Shown here one piece after another: positions 20,045 through 28,668 of a stretch of DNA of 64,000 bases. The translations under genes were made by a program, and so were the position numbers. Positions within the stretch are counted from its first letter, which is position 1. Each line of letters begins with the position of its first letter. The notes under the pieces are model-generated. The model worked only from the letters and a program-made list of their open reading frames with translations. It had not been told where the DNA came from and did not search any database. The DNA comes from Mycobacterium sp. ITM-2016-00316. Lineage in GTDB: Bacteria; Actinomycetota; Actinomycetes; Mycobacteriales; Mycobacteriaceae. Location: the NCBI RefSeq assembly GCF_002968335.2, contig NZ_CP134398.1, forward strand, positions 4,402,001 to 4,466,000, in the 5' to 3' direction.

Positions 20045-20937
20045 GCCAGTCCCCTCACCGTGCGCGTCGGTGGACGCGATCCGTGGATCGACGCGACCAT
20101 TTCCAGTACGCGTCGAGTGGGTCCGACCTCATGCACCCGGAACATGGCGGCTCCGTCGGCGGCGGCCAGAGCCGTCGCCGCCAGCGTGCCCTCCAGGCGT
20201 TCGGTCAGTCCCACACCCAGAGTCTCCCCGACAAAATCCTTGTTACTCAGGGCCATCAGGACAGGCCATCCCGTGTTTACAAGATCTTTCACGTGGCGCA
20301 ACAAACTAAGACCGTGGTAAGTGTTCTTGCCGAAATCGTGGGTCGGATCGATCAAGATCGCGTCTCGCGACACCCCCACCGACACGGCGTGCTCGGCGGC
20401 AGCGGTGACTTCGGCGATCACATCGTCGACCACACCGCGTTCGCTGGTGCCGTAGTTCACCCGGAACGGCCGGGTTCGCGGGATCGCCCCGCCGGTGTGT
20501 GAGCAGACCAGTCCGGCGCCGAACTCCGCCGCAACCTCCGGCAGGCCGGGGTCAGCGCCCGCCCAGGTGTCGTTGATGAGGTCGGCACCGGCCGCGCAGG
20601 CCTGCTTGGCCACCGTCGCGCGCCAGGTGTCCACGCTGATCAACTGATCGGGGTAGGCGCCGCGCAGCCATTCGATGAACGGCACCACCCGCGCAATCTC
20701 CTCGTCGGCGTCCACGGTGTTACCCGGGCCGGCCTTCACCCCGCCGATGTCGATGACGTCGGCACCGTCGGCGATCTTGCGGTGGGCGGCCTCCATGGCG
20801 GCCTCGTCGGTGAACGTGGCCCCGCGGTCATAGAAGGAATCCGGCGTGCGGTTGACGATCGCCATGATCATGGCCCGGTCACCGGCGACCGGGCGGCCCA
20901 GCCACGTCAATTTCCCGTCGCTTCGCTCGGACTTCAC
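20041..20937 (-). CDS. folP2: Dihydropteroate synthase homologue FolP2
   Basis: A 298-residue TIM barrel with the pterin-binding signatures IMAIVNRTPDSFYD and DGADVIDIGGVKAGPG, and DPTHDFGKNT later. The start GTG 20937 was chosen by similarity; the open frame continues upstream without coding character. The Rv1207-type paralogue is reported to lack normal DHPS activity, so the family is certain but folate function is not. It is translationally coupled to gpgS. Confidence 0.92.
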   Translation of the reverse strand: MKSERSDGKLTWLGRPVAGDRAMIMAIVNRTPDSFYDRGATFTDEAAMEAAHRKIADGADVIDIGGVKAGPGNTVDADEEIARVVPFIEWLRGAYPDQLISVDTWRATVAKQACAAGADLINDTWAGADPGLPEVAAEFGAGLVCSHTGGAIPRTRPFRVNYGTSERGVVDDVIAEVTAAAEHAVSVGVSRDAILIDPTHDFGKNTYHGLSLLRHVKDLVNTGWPVLMALSNKDFVGETLGVGLTERLEGTLAATALAAADGAAMFRVHEVGPTRRVLEMVASIHGSRPPTRTVRGLA

Positions 20938-21010
20938 GCTGTCCAGGCTAGCGCTCAGCGGTTTGGGCGTGATTCGTTGCGCTGACCGCAGTCGATCACG
21001 CCGAAATCGC

Positions 21011-22786
21011 TCAGGACGCGGGGCGCTTCCCGTCCTTGACCTCGTCGGCGTACTCCGGATAGAAGGGCACGTAACCCTCCTTGCGCCCGGCCAGCACGTA
21101 GAGCGGGTCCTCGACGTCCTCGCCGTACCCCTGTTTGCGCAGTTCGACCTTCTGGCTCTTGAACGTGGAGGTGTGCGCCAGCTCCGGCACGATCCGCACG
21201 AACAGCGGCACCGCATAGGGCGGCAGATGTGCGTAGGCGGTTCGCGCCAGGGCGGCCCCGTCGAATTCGGCTCCGGACTTGAGCTGCAGCGCCACCATGC
21301 CCGCGCGGCCACCGGCACCGGGCACCTCGACGCCGAACACGGTCGCCTCCTCCACCTGCGAATCACCGGACAGGCCGGCCTCCACCTCGGTGGTCGCGAC
21401 GTTCTCGCCCTTCCACCGGAAGGTGTCGCCGAGCCGATCGGCGAAGGCAGCGTGCCCAAACCCCTGGGACCGCATCAGGTCCCCGGTGTTGAACCAGACG
21501 TCGCCGTCCTTGAAGGCGTCACGCACGAGCTTCTTCTCGGACGCCGACTTGTCGGTGTAGCCGTCGAACGGCTGGAAGCTGCTGACCTTGGACAGCAGCA
21601 GGCCGGGCTGGCCGCGCTTGACCTTGCGCAGCCTGCCGTCCTCGGCACGCGCGGGTTCCCCGGTGTCGAGGTCGTATTCGACGAACGCCACCGGGCTCGG
21701 GCAGATGCCGGTCGATTTGGACACATTGAACACATTGACGAAGGCCGTGTTTCCCTCACTCGCGCCGTAGAACTCGCAGACCCGCGGGATGCCGAAGCGT
21801 TTGGTGAACTCGTCCCAGATGGCCGGGCGCAGACCGTTGCCGACGATGACGCGCACCTTGTGGGCGCGATCGGTCGGCTTGGGCGGCTGGTTGAGCAGGT
21901 AACCGCAGATCTCACCGATGTAGACGAACGCGGTGGCCTCATGGCCGATCACCTCGTCCCAGAACCGTGATGCGGAGAACGACTTGCCCAGTGCCAGCGA
22001 CGCTCCCGCGTTCAGCGCCGAACCGACCGACACCGTCAGCGCGTTGTTGTGATAGAGCGGCAGGCAGCAGTAGAGGGTGTCGTTGCTGTTCAGGCGCAGG
22101 CCGAGGCCGCCGAATCCGGCCAGTGCGCGCAGCCATCGGTAGTGGGTCATCACGCTGGCCTTGGGCATCCCGGTGGTGCCCGAGGTGAAGATGAAGAACG
22201 CCTTGTCCTTGGCCAGCACCGCCGCCGTGGCCGGCGGGTTGGTGGTGGGCGCGGTGGTGGCGGCCTGCCGCAGTTCGTCGAGGGTGACCAGGCCTTCGGT
22301 TTCCACGCCGCTCTCGGTGATCGGTTCCACCAGGTCTGCTTCGGCGACGACGGCCTTGGCGTTGAGCAGGCCGATGCTGTGGGCCAGCACGTTGCCCCGC
22401 TGGTGGTAGTTGAGCATGCCGGCGGTGGCCCCGCATTTGACGGTGGCCAGCATCAGCAACACCGAGTCCGGGGAGTTACGCAACATGATGCCGACGACGT
22501 CGCCGTGGCCCACGCCCCTGGCGGCCAGCACCGCGGCGTAGCGGTTGACGGTCTCGTTGGCCTGCCGGTAGGTGATCCGCTGGTCCTCGAACTTGAGGAA
22601 CACCCGGTCGCCGTACTGCGCGGCACGGTCCTGGAAGACCTTGCCGATCGAGGTCTTGGCCGTGGGCCGGGCACCCATCCCGGTGACCACGCCCCGCACG
22701 ATCGCCGGCGCGTCCAGCAGCAGCCCCGGGATCTTGGTGGCGATGTCGAGCAGGCCGACGCTGGTACGCGTTGTGTCGTCACTCAT
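21011..22786 (-). CDS. fadD6: Fatty-acid CoA ligase FadD6
   Basis: A 591-residue very-long-chain acyl-CoA synthetase/FATP-type ANL enzyme. The P-loop is FTSGTTGMPKASVM; YNNAL-type motif LPLYHNNALTV, adenylate-binding YGASEGN and the hinge GDTFRWKGENVATTEVE are all present. It activates fatty acids as acyl-AMP and then acyl-CoA. ATG 22786 (MSDD) is preferred over TTG 22795. It lies 73 bp upstream of folP2 and 11 bp after the LOG gene, probably one operon. Confidence 0.94.
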   Translation of the reverse strand: MSDDTTRTSVGLLDIATKIPGLLLDAPAIVRGVVTGMGARPTAKTSIGKVFQDRAAQYGDRVFLKFEDQRITYRQANETVNRYAAVLAARGVGHGDVVGIMLRNSPDSVLLMLATVKCGATAGMLNYHQRGNVLAHSIGLLNAKAVVAEADLVEPITESGVETEGLVTLDELRQAATTAPTTNPPATAAVLAKDKAFFIFTSGTTGMPKASVMTHYRWLRALAGFGGLGLRLNSNDTLYCCLPLYHNNALTVSVGSALNAGASLALGKSFSASRFWDEVIGHEATAFVYIGEICGYLLNQPPKPTDRAHKVRVIVGNGLRPAIWDEFTKRFGIPRVCEFYGASEGNTAFVNVFNVSKSTGICPSPVAFVEYDLDTGEPARAEDGRLRKVKRGQPGLLLSKVSSFQPFDGYTDKSASEKKLVRDAFKDGDVWFNTGDLMRSQGFGHAAFADRLGDTFRWKGENVATTEVEAGLSGDSQVEEATVFGVEVPGAGGRAGMVALQLKSGAEFDGAALARTAYAHLPPYAVPLFVRIVPELAHTSTFKSQKVELRKQGYGEDVEDPLYVLAGRKEGYVPFYPEYADEVKDGKRPAS

Positions 22787-22797
22787 GGCCGTCAAGA

Positions 22798-23352
22798 CTA
22801 GTGACTGGGGCTACACGCGCTGAGAGCCGTCTCAACATCGGTCACGAGCACCAGCCGGTCCAGCGCACGTTCGCCGACGTAGCCGGTGTCGACGAGGCCC
22901 CGCAACCAGCTCAGCAGGCCGTCGTAGTGCCCGAACGGGTCCAGCATGACGATCGGTTTGTCGTGCATGCCGAGGTAGCCCGCGGTCCAGGCTTCGAAGA
23001 ATTCCTCCAGGGTGCCGATCCCCCCGGGCAGGGCGATGAACGCGTCGGCGCGATCCTCCATCACCTGCTTGCGTTCCCGCATGGTGTCGGTGACCACCAG
23101 TTCGTCGGCGGCGATGTCGGCAAGTTCACGGTGCACGAGGGCTTTGGGGATGACGCCGATGGTGCGTCCGTTGCGCTGCCGGGCCCCGTCGGCCACCGCG
23201 CCCATCGCCGAGACGTTGCCGCCACCGGAGACCAGCGTCCAGCCGCGGTCGGCGATCGCGCGGCCCACGTCGGTGGCGAGTTCGAGCAGTTCAGGGTGCG
23301 TCGGGCCGGACGCGCAGTACACGCAGACGGCCCACGGGCTGGTTTCGGACAC
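22798..23352 (-). CDS. LOG-family cytokinin riboside monophosphate phosphoribohydrolase (Rv1205-like)
   Basis: A 184-residue Rossmann protein with the LOG signature PGGIGTLEEFFEAW and VSGGGNVSAMGAVADGA. The family hydrolyses N6-modified AMP to free adenine cytokinins plus ribose-5-phosphate. In M. tuberculosis the homologue must be degraded by the proteasome to avoid toxic aldehydes. It starts at GTG 23352 and is divergent from the helical-repeat gene by 61 bp. Confidence 0.92.
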   Translation of the reverse strand: MSETSPWAVCVYCASGPTHPELLELATDVGRAIADRGWTLVSGGGNVSAMGAVADGARQRNGRTIGVIPKALVHRELADIAADELVVTDTMRERKQVMEDRADAFIALPGGIGTLEEFFEAWTAGYLGMHDKPIVMLDPFGHYDGLLSWLRGLVDTGYVGERALDRLVLVTDVETALSACSPSH

Positions 23353-23413
23353 AGTGGAGAACGTACCGCCGGTTTCGCCGTGCCCGCATGGCCGCCCGCC
23401 CTACACTGCGGCT

Positions 23414-24640
23414 GTGCCTGAGCCGTCGAGCGACGCTGCTGCCGACGCGCTGGGCCGCGCGGATCTCGGCGCCGCCGAGGCGCTGGCCCGGGCGGCATTG
23501 ACCGAGAGCGGATCGCTGTCCGCCCGGCTGACGTTGGCACAGGCCCTGGCCTGGCAGGGCCGCGGCCACGAAGCCGACACGGTGCTCGCCCAGGTCGACC
23601 CCGGCTCGCTGGGTGAGGCCGACCTGATCGCGTGGGCGCTGCCCCGGGCAGCCAATCAGTTCTGGATGCTCGACGAGCCCGAGCAGGCCACCGCCTTCCT
23701 GCGCGCGACCCGCGCCCGGCTGCGTTCCGCCACGACCGTCGACGCGTTGCTGAGCACCTTCGCCATGAACGCCGGCAGCCTGCAGCGCGCGCTGGACCTC
23801 GCCGGCTCCGTGCTCTCGACGCCGGACGCCGACCACCGGGCGATCGGCTGGGCGGCGTCGGCGGCGGCATTGTCATCGGCCCGGATGGGCCTGTTCTCCG
23901 CGGTGGACGCCCTGGCCGCGCAGGCCATCGAGTCCGGCAATCCCGGGCTGCTGCGGTTCACCTCCGCCTTCGGGCAGACCACGGCGCTGGTCCTTGGCGG
24001 CGCACCGGATCGCGCCGAGGCGCTGGCCCGTGACCTGGTGGACGGCGCGCAACCGTCGCGCGCGATCGGGCAACTGCTGGTGGCCGACGTGCTGTTGATC
24101 CGTGGTGCCCTCGACGAGGCGGTGTCGTTGTTGCGGGAATCTGCCGCTGCGCTGGCGGTCACCGGGTACTCGTGGGGCCCGCTGGCGTGGATGCTGCTGG
24201 CTCAGGCGCTCGGGCAACAGGGGCTGGTGGTCGAAGCGGCCAAAGCGCTGTCGCGGGCGGAGTCCCGGCACGGCTTGAAGTCGATGCTGTTCGCCCCGGA
24301 GTTGGCGCTGGCCCGGGCCTGGACCTGCGCGGCGCGACGGGATCCGGTGGCAGCGGTTGCGGCGGCCCGCGAAGCGGCCCGTGCCGCATCGCGTGGCGGC
24401 CAATCCGCTGTGGCGGTGCGCGCACTGCACGACGCAGTACGTCTGGGCGATGCCCGCGCGGCCGATAGCCTCGCCGCACTCGAATTGGATTGCGTGTTCG
24501 CTCGTTTGACGCTCGAGCATGCACGAGCACTGACAGCCGGCGATGAGGCCGGGCTCGACTCGGTTGCCAAAAGTTACGCCGCGCGCGGTTATTCGAGAAC
24601 GACATCCCCCACCGAAGCCCAATTGCCGCCGCTCACATAG
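23414..24640 (+). CDS. Helical-repeat (TPR-like) protein resembling the C-terminal part of LuxR/AAA regulators
   Basis: A 408-residue all-helical, Ala/Leu-rich protein from GTG 23414. Successive 30-40 residue helix pairs (for example LGAAEALARAALTESG, ALDEAVSLLRESAAAL, ELALARAWTCAARRDPVAAV, AVAVRALHDAVRLGD) match the superhelical half of large AAA-LuxR regulators. Both the ATPase and the C-terminal LuxR HTH are missing. The protein stops shortly after the AGDEAGLDSVAKSYAARGY segment, where the HTH linker would begin. It is in the place of Rv1204c but shorter. It may be an amputated regulator or a TPR scaffold. Confidence 0.75.
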   Translation: MPEPSSDAAADALGRADLGAAEALARAALTESGSLSARLTLAQALAWQGRGHEADTVLAQVDPGSLGEADLIAWALPRAANQFWMLDEPEQATAFLRATRARLRSATTVDALLSTFAMNAGSLQRALDLAGSVLSTPDADHRAIGWAASAAALSSARMGLFSAVDALAAQAIESGNPGLLRFTSAFGQTTALVLGGAPDRAEALARDLVDGAQPSRAIGQLLVADVLLIRGALDEAVSLLRESAAALAVTGYSWGPLAWMLLAQALGQQGLVVEAAKALSRAESRHGLKSMLFAPELALARAWTCAARRDPVAAVAAAREAARAASRGGQSAVAVRALHDAVRLGDARAADSLAALELDCVFARLTLEHARALTAGDEAGLDSVAKSYAARGYSRTTSPTEAQLPPLT

Positions 24641-24642
24641 TG

Positions 24643-24659
24643 ATTGGCGCCGGGCCAAT
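24643..24659 (+). terminator. Short hairpin just after the helical-repeat gene
   Basis: ATTGGC (24643-24648), loop GCCGG, GCCAAT (24654-24659): a perfect 6-bp stem 2 bp after the stop codon. No T-tract follows. It is a possible weak terminator. Confidence 0.3.
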
Positions 24660-24990
24660 CCCTACACCAGTACGCCTGCTCCCTTAGGATCAACCCAGCA
24701 AGGATGGCGACCGGGGGTCAGATGGGCGCGCGTGATCGTTTGCCGACGGCATGGTCGAGGGTTCGCCAGGCGCTGAGCCGGGGGTTACCGCAAACCGGCC
24801 GAACGGGCCTGCGAACTGTCCGCCTGCGACAACCGCAGACCACAAGCAGGACCGCAAGCCGGCACCGTTGGACGGGCCACGTCGCACATCGGCCCGCCGC
24901 ACCCCGAGCGCGCATCGACACCTCGGCGTGCCGATCGACCCGGGGCAACGCTATGGTGACGGCTACGTCAATTATGTGTCGGGGGTCACA
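24660..24990. other. 331-bp leader region before the acyltransferase; no confident gene
   Basis: The acyltransferase frame is open through here (ATG 24751) but encodes a low-complexity Arg/Pro/Thr sequence. A second plus-strand frame (ATG 24703 to TGA 24992-24994) gives a basic 97-residue protein that would overlap the acyltransferase GTG in GTGA. Neither has recognisable homology or coding character. It is more likely a long 5' region with a promoter. Confidence 0.4.
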
Positions 24991-27099
24991 GTGATCGGCT
25001 CCCAGTGCGCAGGGTCACAGCGAGAGGTAGCGGGCATCAACGAGAAACGCCTCGACATCCAGGGCATGCGGGCCGTCGCGGTGCTGCTCGTCGTGCTCTT
25101 TCATGCCGAGATCCCCGGGTTCGGTGGCGGTTATGTCGGCGTCGACGTCTTCTTCGTCATATCCGGCTTCCTCATCAGCACCCATCTGCTCAAATCCCTG
25201 CGTGATCACGGCCGGGTCGGGTTCGGCGCGTTCTACGCCCGCCGCGCCCGTCGCCTGCTGCCTGCCGCTGTCGTCGTCATCCTCGCCACCGTGCTGGCCG
25301 CCCGACTGCTGGTGTCACCGATCCAGTTCGGCTACGTGATCAAGGACGCGATCGCCGCGACCTTCTACGTCCCCAATCTCTGGTTCGCCTACAACGCCAC
25401 CGACTACCTCGCGGAGAAGACACCGTCGCTGTTCCTGCACTACTGGTCCCTGGGGGTCGAGGAGCAGTTCTATCTGCTGTGGCCGGTGCTGCTGGCGATC
25501 CTGTTCCGGTTCTGCAAGGCGCGCTGGACGCTGGCGATCGCGATGTCGGCGCTCATCGTCGTGTCCTTCGCGGTCTGCCTGTACTCCACCACCTACGCCC
25601 AACCCGATGCGTTCTTCCTGCTACCCGCTCGCGTGTGGGAGTTCGGGCTCGGCGCTCTGGTGGCACTCGCCCTGTTCGACGGACGAAAGCTGTTCGCACC
25701 CCGCATCGCTGCAGCACTGGGGTGGGTCGGGCTGCTCGCGATCATCGGCGCCGCCATGGTGTTCACCACCAAGACCGTCTACCCCGGCTCGGCGGTGGCG
25801 ATCCCCGTTCTGGGTGCCGCCCTGCTGATCGCCGCGGGCACCGCGCCAGGCGGGCCGGCGGGGATACTGAGCGTGCGTCCGGTCACCTGGATCGGCGACA
25901 TCTCCTACTCCCTGTACCTCGTGCACTGGCCGGTGCTGATGCTGCCCGTCGCCGCCGGCGCCTACATGGAACACCTGCCGATGTGGGCGCGCATCGCGCT
26001 CGCCATGGCCTGCGTCCCGTTGGCGTGGCTGCTCTACACCTACGTGGAGATACCCGGCCAGCGCGTCGGTTGGCTCACCGCATCGCGGCCGCGCCGCACC
26101 TTCGGTGTGGCGGCAGCCGCGATGGCGACTGTCGTCGTGACGGCCGTGACCGCCGGTATGGTCGTCCAGTCCAGGCTGGACAATGGCCGGCCCGCCCAGC
26201 CGATCGTGCTCAGCGCCAGTCCCGCGGGCACCGGGTACGTTCCGGCCAATCTGGTCCCCGCGCTGGCCGAGGCGGACAACGACCATCCCGTCCTCTACGA
26301 CAACGGATGCCACCGCAATCTGAGCCAGACCGACCTCGCCGACTGTGTCATCGGACCCAACCGTGGCGCCCCACGCGTGGTGTTGTTCGGTGATTCCCAC
26401 GCCGCGCAGTGGTATCCGGCGCTACGACCGCTCGCCGAAAGCGGCGAGGTGCGGCTGGAGGCGCACACCAAGAGCGGCTGCCCGGCCGCGCCGCCACCTG
26501 ATATCGCCTCGACCAGCTGCCCGACCTGGGTCGACAAAGTGGCCGACCGGCTCACCGCAGACCCGCCGGCGCTGGTGATCCTCGGCAATTTCGGCAAGCT
26601 CTACTTCACCGACGGGGAGAACCGCGGACAGCGCTGGCGGGAAGCGCTGACCGCAGCGATCGAACGGCTGCCCGCCCGGTCGCATCTGGTCCTGCTCGCC
26701 GACACCCCGTCCACCGGGACGACACCCTCGATCTGCCTGGCCCGCTTCACCGATGACGCCGACTACTGCGGGCTCGACAGGACCAAGGCGCTGGACTCCG
26801 AGTTGCGGGCCGTGGAGCGCGCCGTCGCGGAGAAGTACGAGAACGTGTCCTATATCGACTTCACCGAATTGTTCTGCAATGCCACCATGTGCCCCAGCGT
26901 CATTGGCGACACCCTCGTGTACCGGGACGGCAGTCACATCACGACGGAGATGAGTCGGGTGCTCTCCGGCGCGTTCATCGCCGCGGCGGAAAGCTACCTG
27001 CGCCCGCCCGCGACGGGCCCGACGCCGCCGCGCCAGGACATCCTCACCATGTTCAAGGGCACCCGCCCTGCACCGCTTCGGCCGGTGGGCGTCAACTGA
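24991..27099 (+). CDS. OafA/YrhL-like acyltransferase 3 with C-terminal SGNH domain
   Basis: About 702 residues from GTG 24991 (VIGSQCAGSQ); a longer ATG 24751 form adds 80 low-complexity residues. The N-terminal AT3 membrane domain starts LDIQGMRAVAVLLVVLFHAEIPGF, with GGYVGVDVFFVISGFLI, RRARRLLPAA and HYWSLGVEEQFYLLWP, and has about ten helices to residue 390. The extracytoplasmic SGNH domain has catalytic Ser in VVLFGDSHAAQW and the Asp-x-x-His pair in DGSHIT. It likely O-acetylates or acylates a cell-wall glycan or glycolipid. M. tuberculosis has several paralogues but not at this position. Confidence 0.88.
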   Translation: MIGSQCAGSQREVAGINEKRLDIQGMRAVAVLLVVLFHAEIPGFGGGYVGVDVFFVISGFLISTHLLKSLRDHGRVGFGAFYARRARRLLPAAVVVILATVLAARLLVSPIQFGYVIKDAIAATFYVPNLWFAYNATDYLAEKTPSLFLHYWSLGVEEQFYLLWPVLLAILFRFCKARWTLAIAMSALIVVSFAVCLYSTTYAQPDAFFLLPARVWEFGLGALVALALFDGRKLFAPRIAAALGWVGLLAIIGAAMVFTTKTVYPGSAVAIPVLGAALLIAAGTAPGGPAGILSVRPVTWIGDISYSLYLVHWPVLMLPVAAGAYMEHLPMWARIALAMACVPLAWLLYTYVEIPGQRVGWLTASRPRRTFGVAAAAMATVVVTAVTAGMVVQSRLDNGRPAQPIVLSASPAGTGYVPANLVPALAEADNDHPVLYDNGCHRNLSQTDLADCVIGPNRGAPRVVLFGDSHAAQWYPALRPLAESGEVRLEAHTKSGCPAAPPPDIASTSCPTWVDKVADRLTADPPALVILGNFGKLYFTDGENRGQRWREALTAAIERLPARSHLVLLADTPSTGTTPSICLARFTDDADYCGLDRTKALDSELRAVERAVAEKYENVSYIDFTELFCNATMCPSVIGDTLVYRDGSHITTEMSRVLSGAFIAAAESYLRPPATGPTPPRQDILTMFKGTRPAPLRPVGVN

Positions 27100-27209
27100 G
27101 GTAATTCGCTCGCGCCCAACATGTCTGAATCGTTCAGCCAACCCGGCGCCAGAGCACAGTGAGTCACAAGTTTGCCGCCCTACTGTGAACGTTGGCAGAA
27201 GGAGGGGCA

Positions 27210-27434
27210 ATGAGACGCATCGCCGTGGCCGCAGCAACGATCGCCGTGACAGCCGGTGTGCTCTTCACCGCGGCGCCCGCCCAGGCCGACGAACCGGATA
27301 CCACGTCGGAGACGTCCAGCACCAAGGTGATTCACCATCGATTCCAGTTGCACTTCCTGGATCGTGACCCGCACATGGCGCCCCGAGGCATGACGCACAG
27401 CGTGCGGCACGCGCACCGCCCGGGCACCGGGTAG
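27210..27434 (+). CDS. Small secreted protein with signal peptide
   Basis: A 74-residue protein with a clear Sec signal peptide (MRRIAVAAATIAVTAG...APAQA, cleavage before DEPDTT), leaving about 45 mature residues rich in Thr, Ser and His. A strong AAGGAGG ribosome site lies 5 nt before ATG 27210. There are no cysteines or known domains. Function unknown. Confidence 0.7.
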   Translation: MRRIAVAAATIAVTAGVLFTAAPAQADEPDTTSETSSTKVIHHRFQLHFLDRDPHMAPRGMTHSVRHAHRPGTG

Positions 27435-27580
27435 GCGACCTGTTCGTCCGACACGCCGAGCGCGTTGCGGTACGGTTGTGACGGCTAACATCTGGCAGCG
27501 ATGCCATGAACGCGGTCATCACGGTCGAGGGGACGGCTGGGGCGGCGCGCACGGCAGCAACGTGGACCTGGGGGCAGGCG

Positions 27581-27733
27581 TTGAAGAGAAGAACCTTGAC
27601 GACGGGGGCCATCGTGACCGCCATCGGCGCGCTCATACTCGTCACACCGTATCGACCGAAGGACTGGGCCTCCCGCCGTTACGCGTGGGATCCGAATGCC
27701 CACGAATACCACGGACCCCGTTCGGGTTCCTGA
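27581..27733 (+). CDS. Putative single-pass small membrane protein
   Basis: An open frame of 50 residues from TTG 27581 (or 75 from ATG 27506): basic N-terminus LKRRTLTTG, one hydrophobic helix AIVTAIGALILV, then PYRPKDWASRRYAWDPNAHEYHGP with several aromatic residues. The sequence looks protein-like, but the start is uncertain and no family is recognised. The flanking 27435-27580 and 27734-27912 hold nothing I can assign. Confidence 0.4.
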   Translation: MKRRTLTTGAIVTAIGALILVTPYRPKDWASRRYAWDPNAHEYHGPRSGS

Positions 27734-27912
27734 AGCTGCGCGACACGCATAGGCGACGTGGCGCACTGCCGCGTCGGTAAATGTTCTGGGCCAATGTCTT
27801 TCGTGCGAGCCCGGCATCGCCACCCGGGCCGTTGCCCCGCGCGCCGAAAAGTTCCGCCCGACACGCCCACCCACCGGCCATAGGATTAGCTGCGAACGAC
27901 AGGGGCCGACAC

Positions 27913-28668
27913 ATGACCGATCCACTCTTCGTCCAGACCGATGGCGTACGGAACTACTCAGCACGGCACTCCCAGGTGGTCTCCGGGCTCTCCGGGCTGA
28001 CCGGCGCCGAAGACACCGGCGTGCAGAACAGCCACGGCGCCATCGCCTCTTCCGTGAGCGGCGCGCTGACCGATGTTCTCAGCCGGCGCAGCAGCACCAT
28101 GGGTGTCACATCGACCTCCGCCGCCACCATCGCCGATCTGCTGCAGAAGGCGGCCCGCGCGTACGCCGCGGGCGATGAGGAAGGCGGCTCCCGCCTGCAG
28201 GCGGCGGCCGCGGCACTGGAAGGCCAGAGCGGGCCGCGCGGCGGAGCCCCCGGGACAGCCGGCGCGGCCGGATCACACGTCCCCGCCGCCGGTGGCAGCG
28301 CCGACATGACGGGGCAGATGGGTCAGATCATGGGTCAGGTCGGCCAACAGGTCGCCCAGTTGGTCCAGGCCGTCACCGCTCCGCTGGCGGGCCTGGCACA
28401 GGGCCTGCAGCAGGTGCCACAACAACTCATGCAGGGCATTGCCCAGGCCGCCCAGGCGGCAGAGGCCGCCGACCCCGACGAGGGCGCGACGCCCGAGGGC
28501 GAACGCGACGCCGAGTCCGAGCGCGAAGACGAAGCCGCCGAGCGCGAGAAGGCCGAACCGGCCCCGGTCCAGCAGGCACAGCCATCCCAGAGCTCCCCGT
28601 CGGGTCCCGCGCCCATCGAGACAACCCAGCCGGTCCGGCCGGCACCGACCCGCCCGCAGGTCGACTAG
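27913..28668 (+). CDS. EspC-like ESX (type VII) secretion substrate with disordered tail
   Basis: A 251-residue protein. Residues 1-100 are a helical DUF2580/EspC-like domain starting MTDPLFVQTDGVRNYSARH. Near the end of the second helix is ARAYAAGDEEGG, a match to the YxxxD type VII export motif. Residues about 130-185 are Gln/Met-rich with repeats (MGQIMGQVGQQVAQLVQ). Residues about 190-251 are acidic, then Pro/Gln-rich, and probably disordered. No ESX machinery genes are in the window, so secretion would rely on a system elsewhere. The open frame upstream of ATG 27913 is not coding-like. Its TAG overlaps the ABC-F stop in CTAG. Confidence 0.78.
   Translation: MTDPLFVQTDGVRNYSARHSQVVSGLSGLTGAEDTGVQNSHGAIASSVSGALTDVLSRRSSTMGVTSTSAATIADLLQKAARAYAAGDEEGGSRLQAAAAALEGQSGPRGGAPGTAGAAGSHVPAAGGSADMTGQMGQIMGQVGQQVAQLVQAVTAPLAGLAQGLQQVPQQLMQGIAQAAQAAEAADPDEGATPEGERDAESEREDEAAEREKAEPAPVQQAQPSQSSPSGPAPIETTQPVRPAPTRPQVD

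Noticed and set aside
24751..24990. 80-residue N-terminal extension of the acyltransferase
   Set aside because: It is low-complexity and basic, with no signal or domain; AT3 proteins normally start close to the LDIQGMRAVAV motif.
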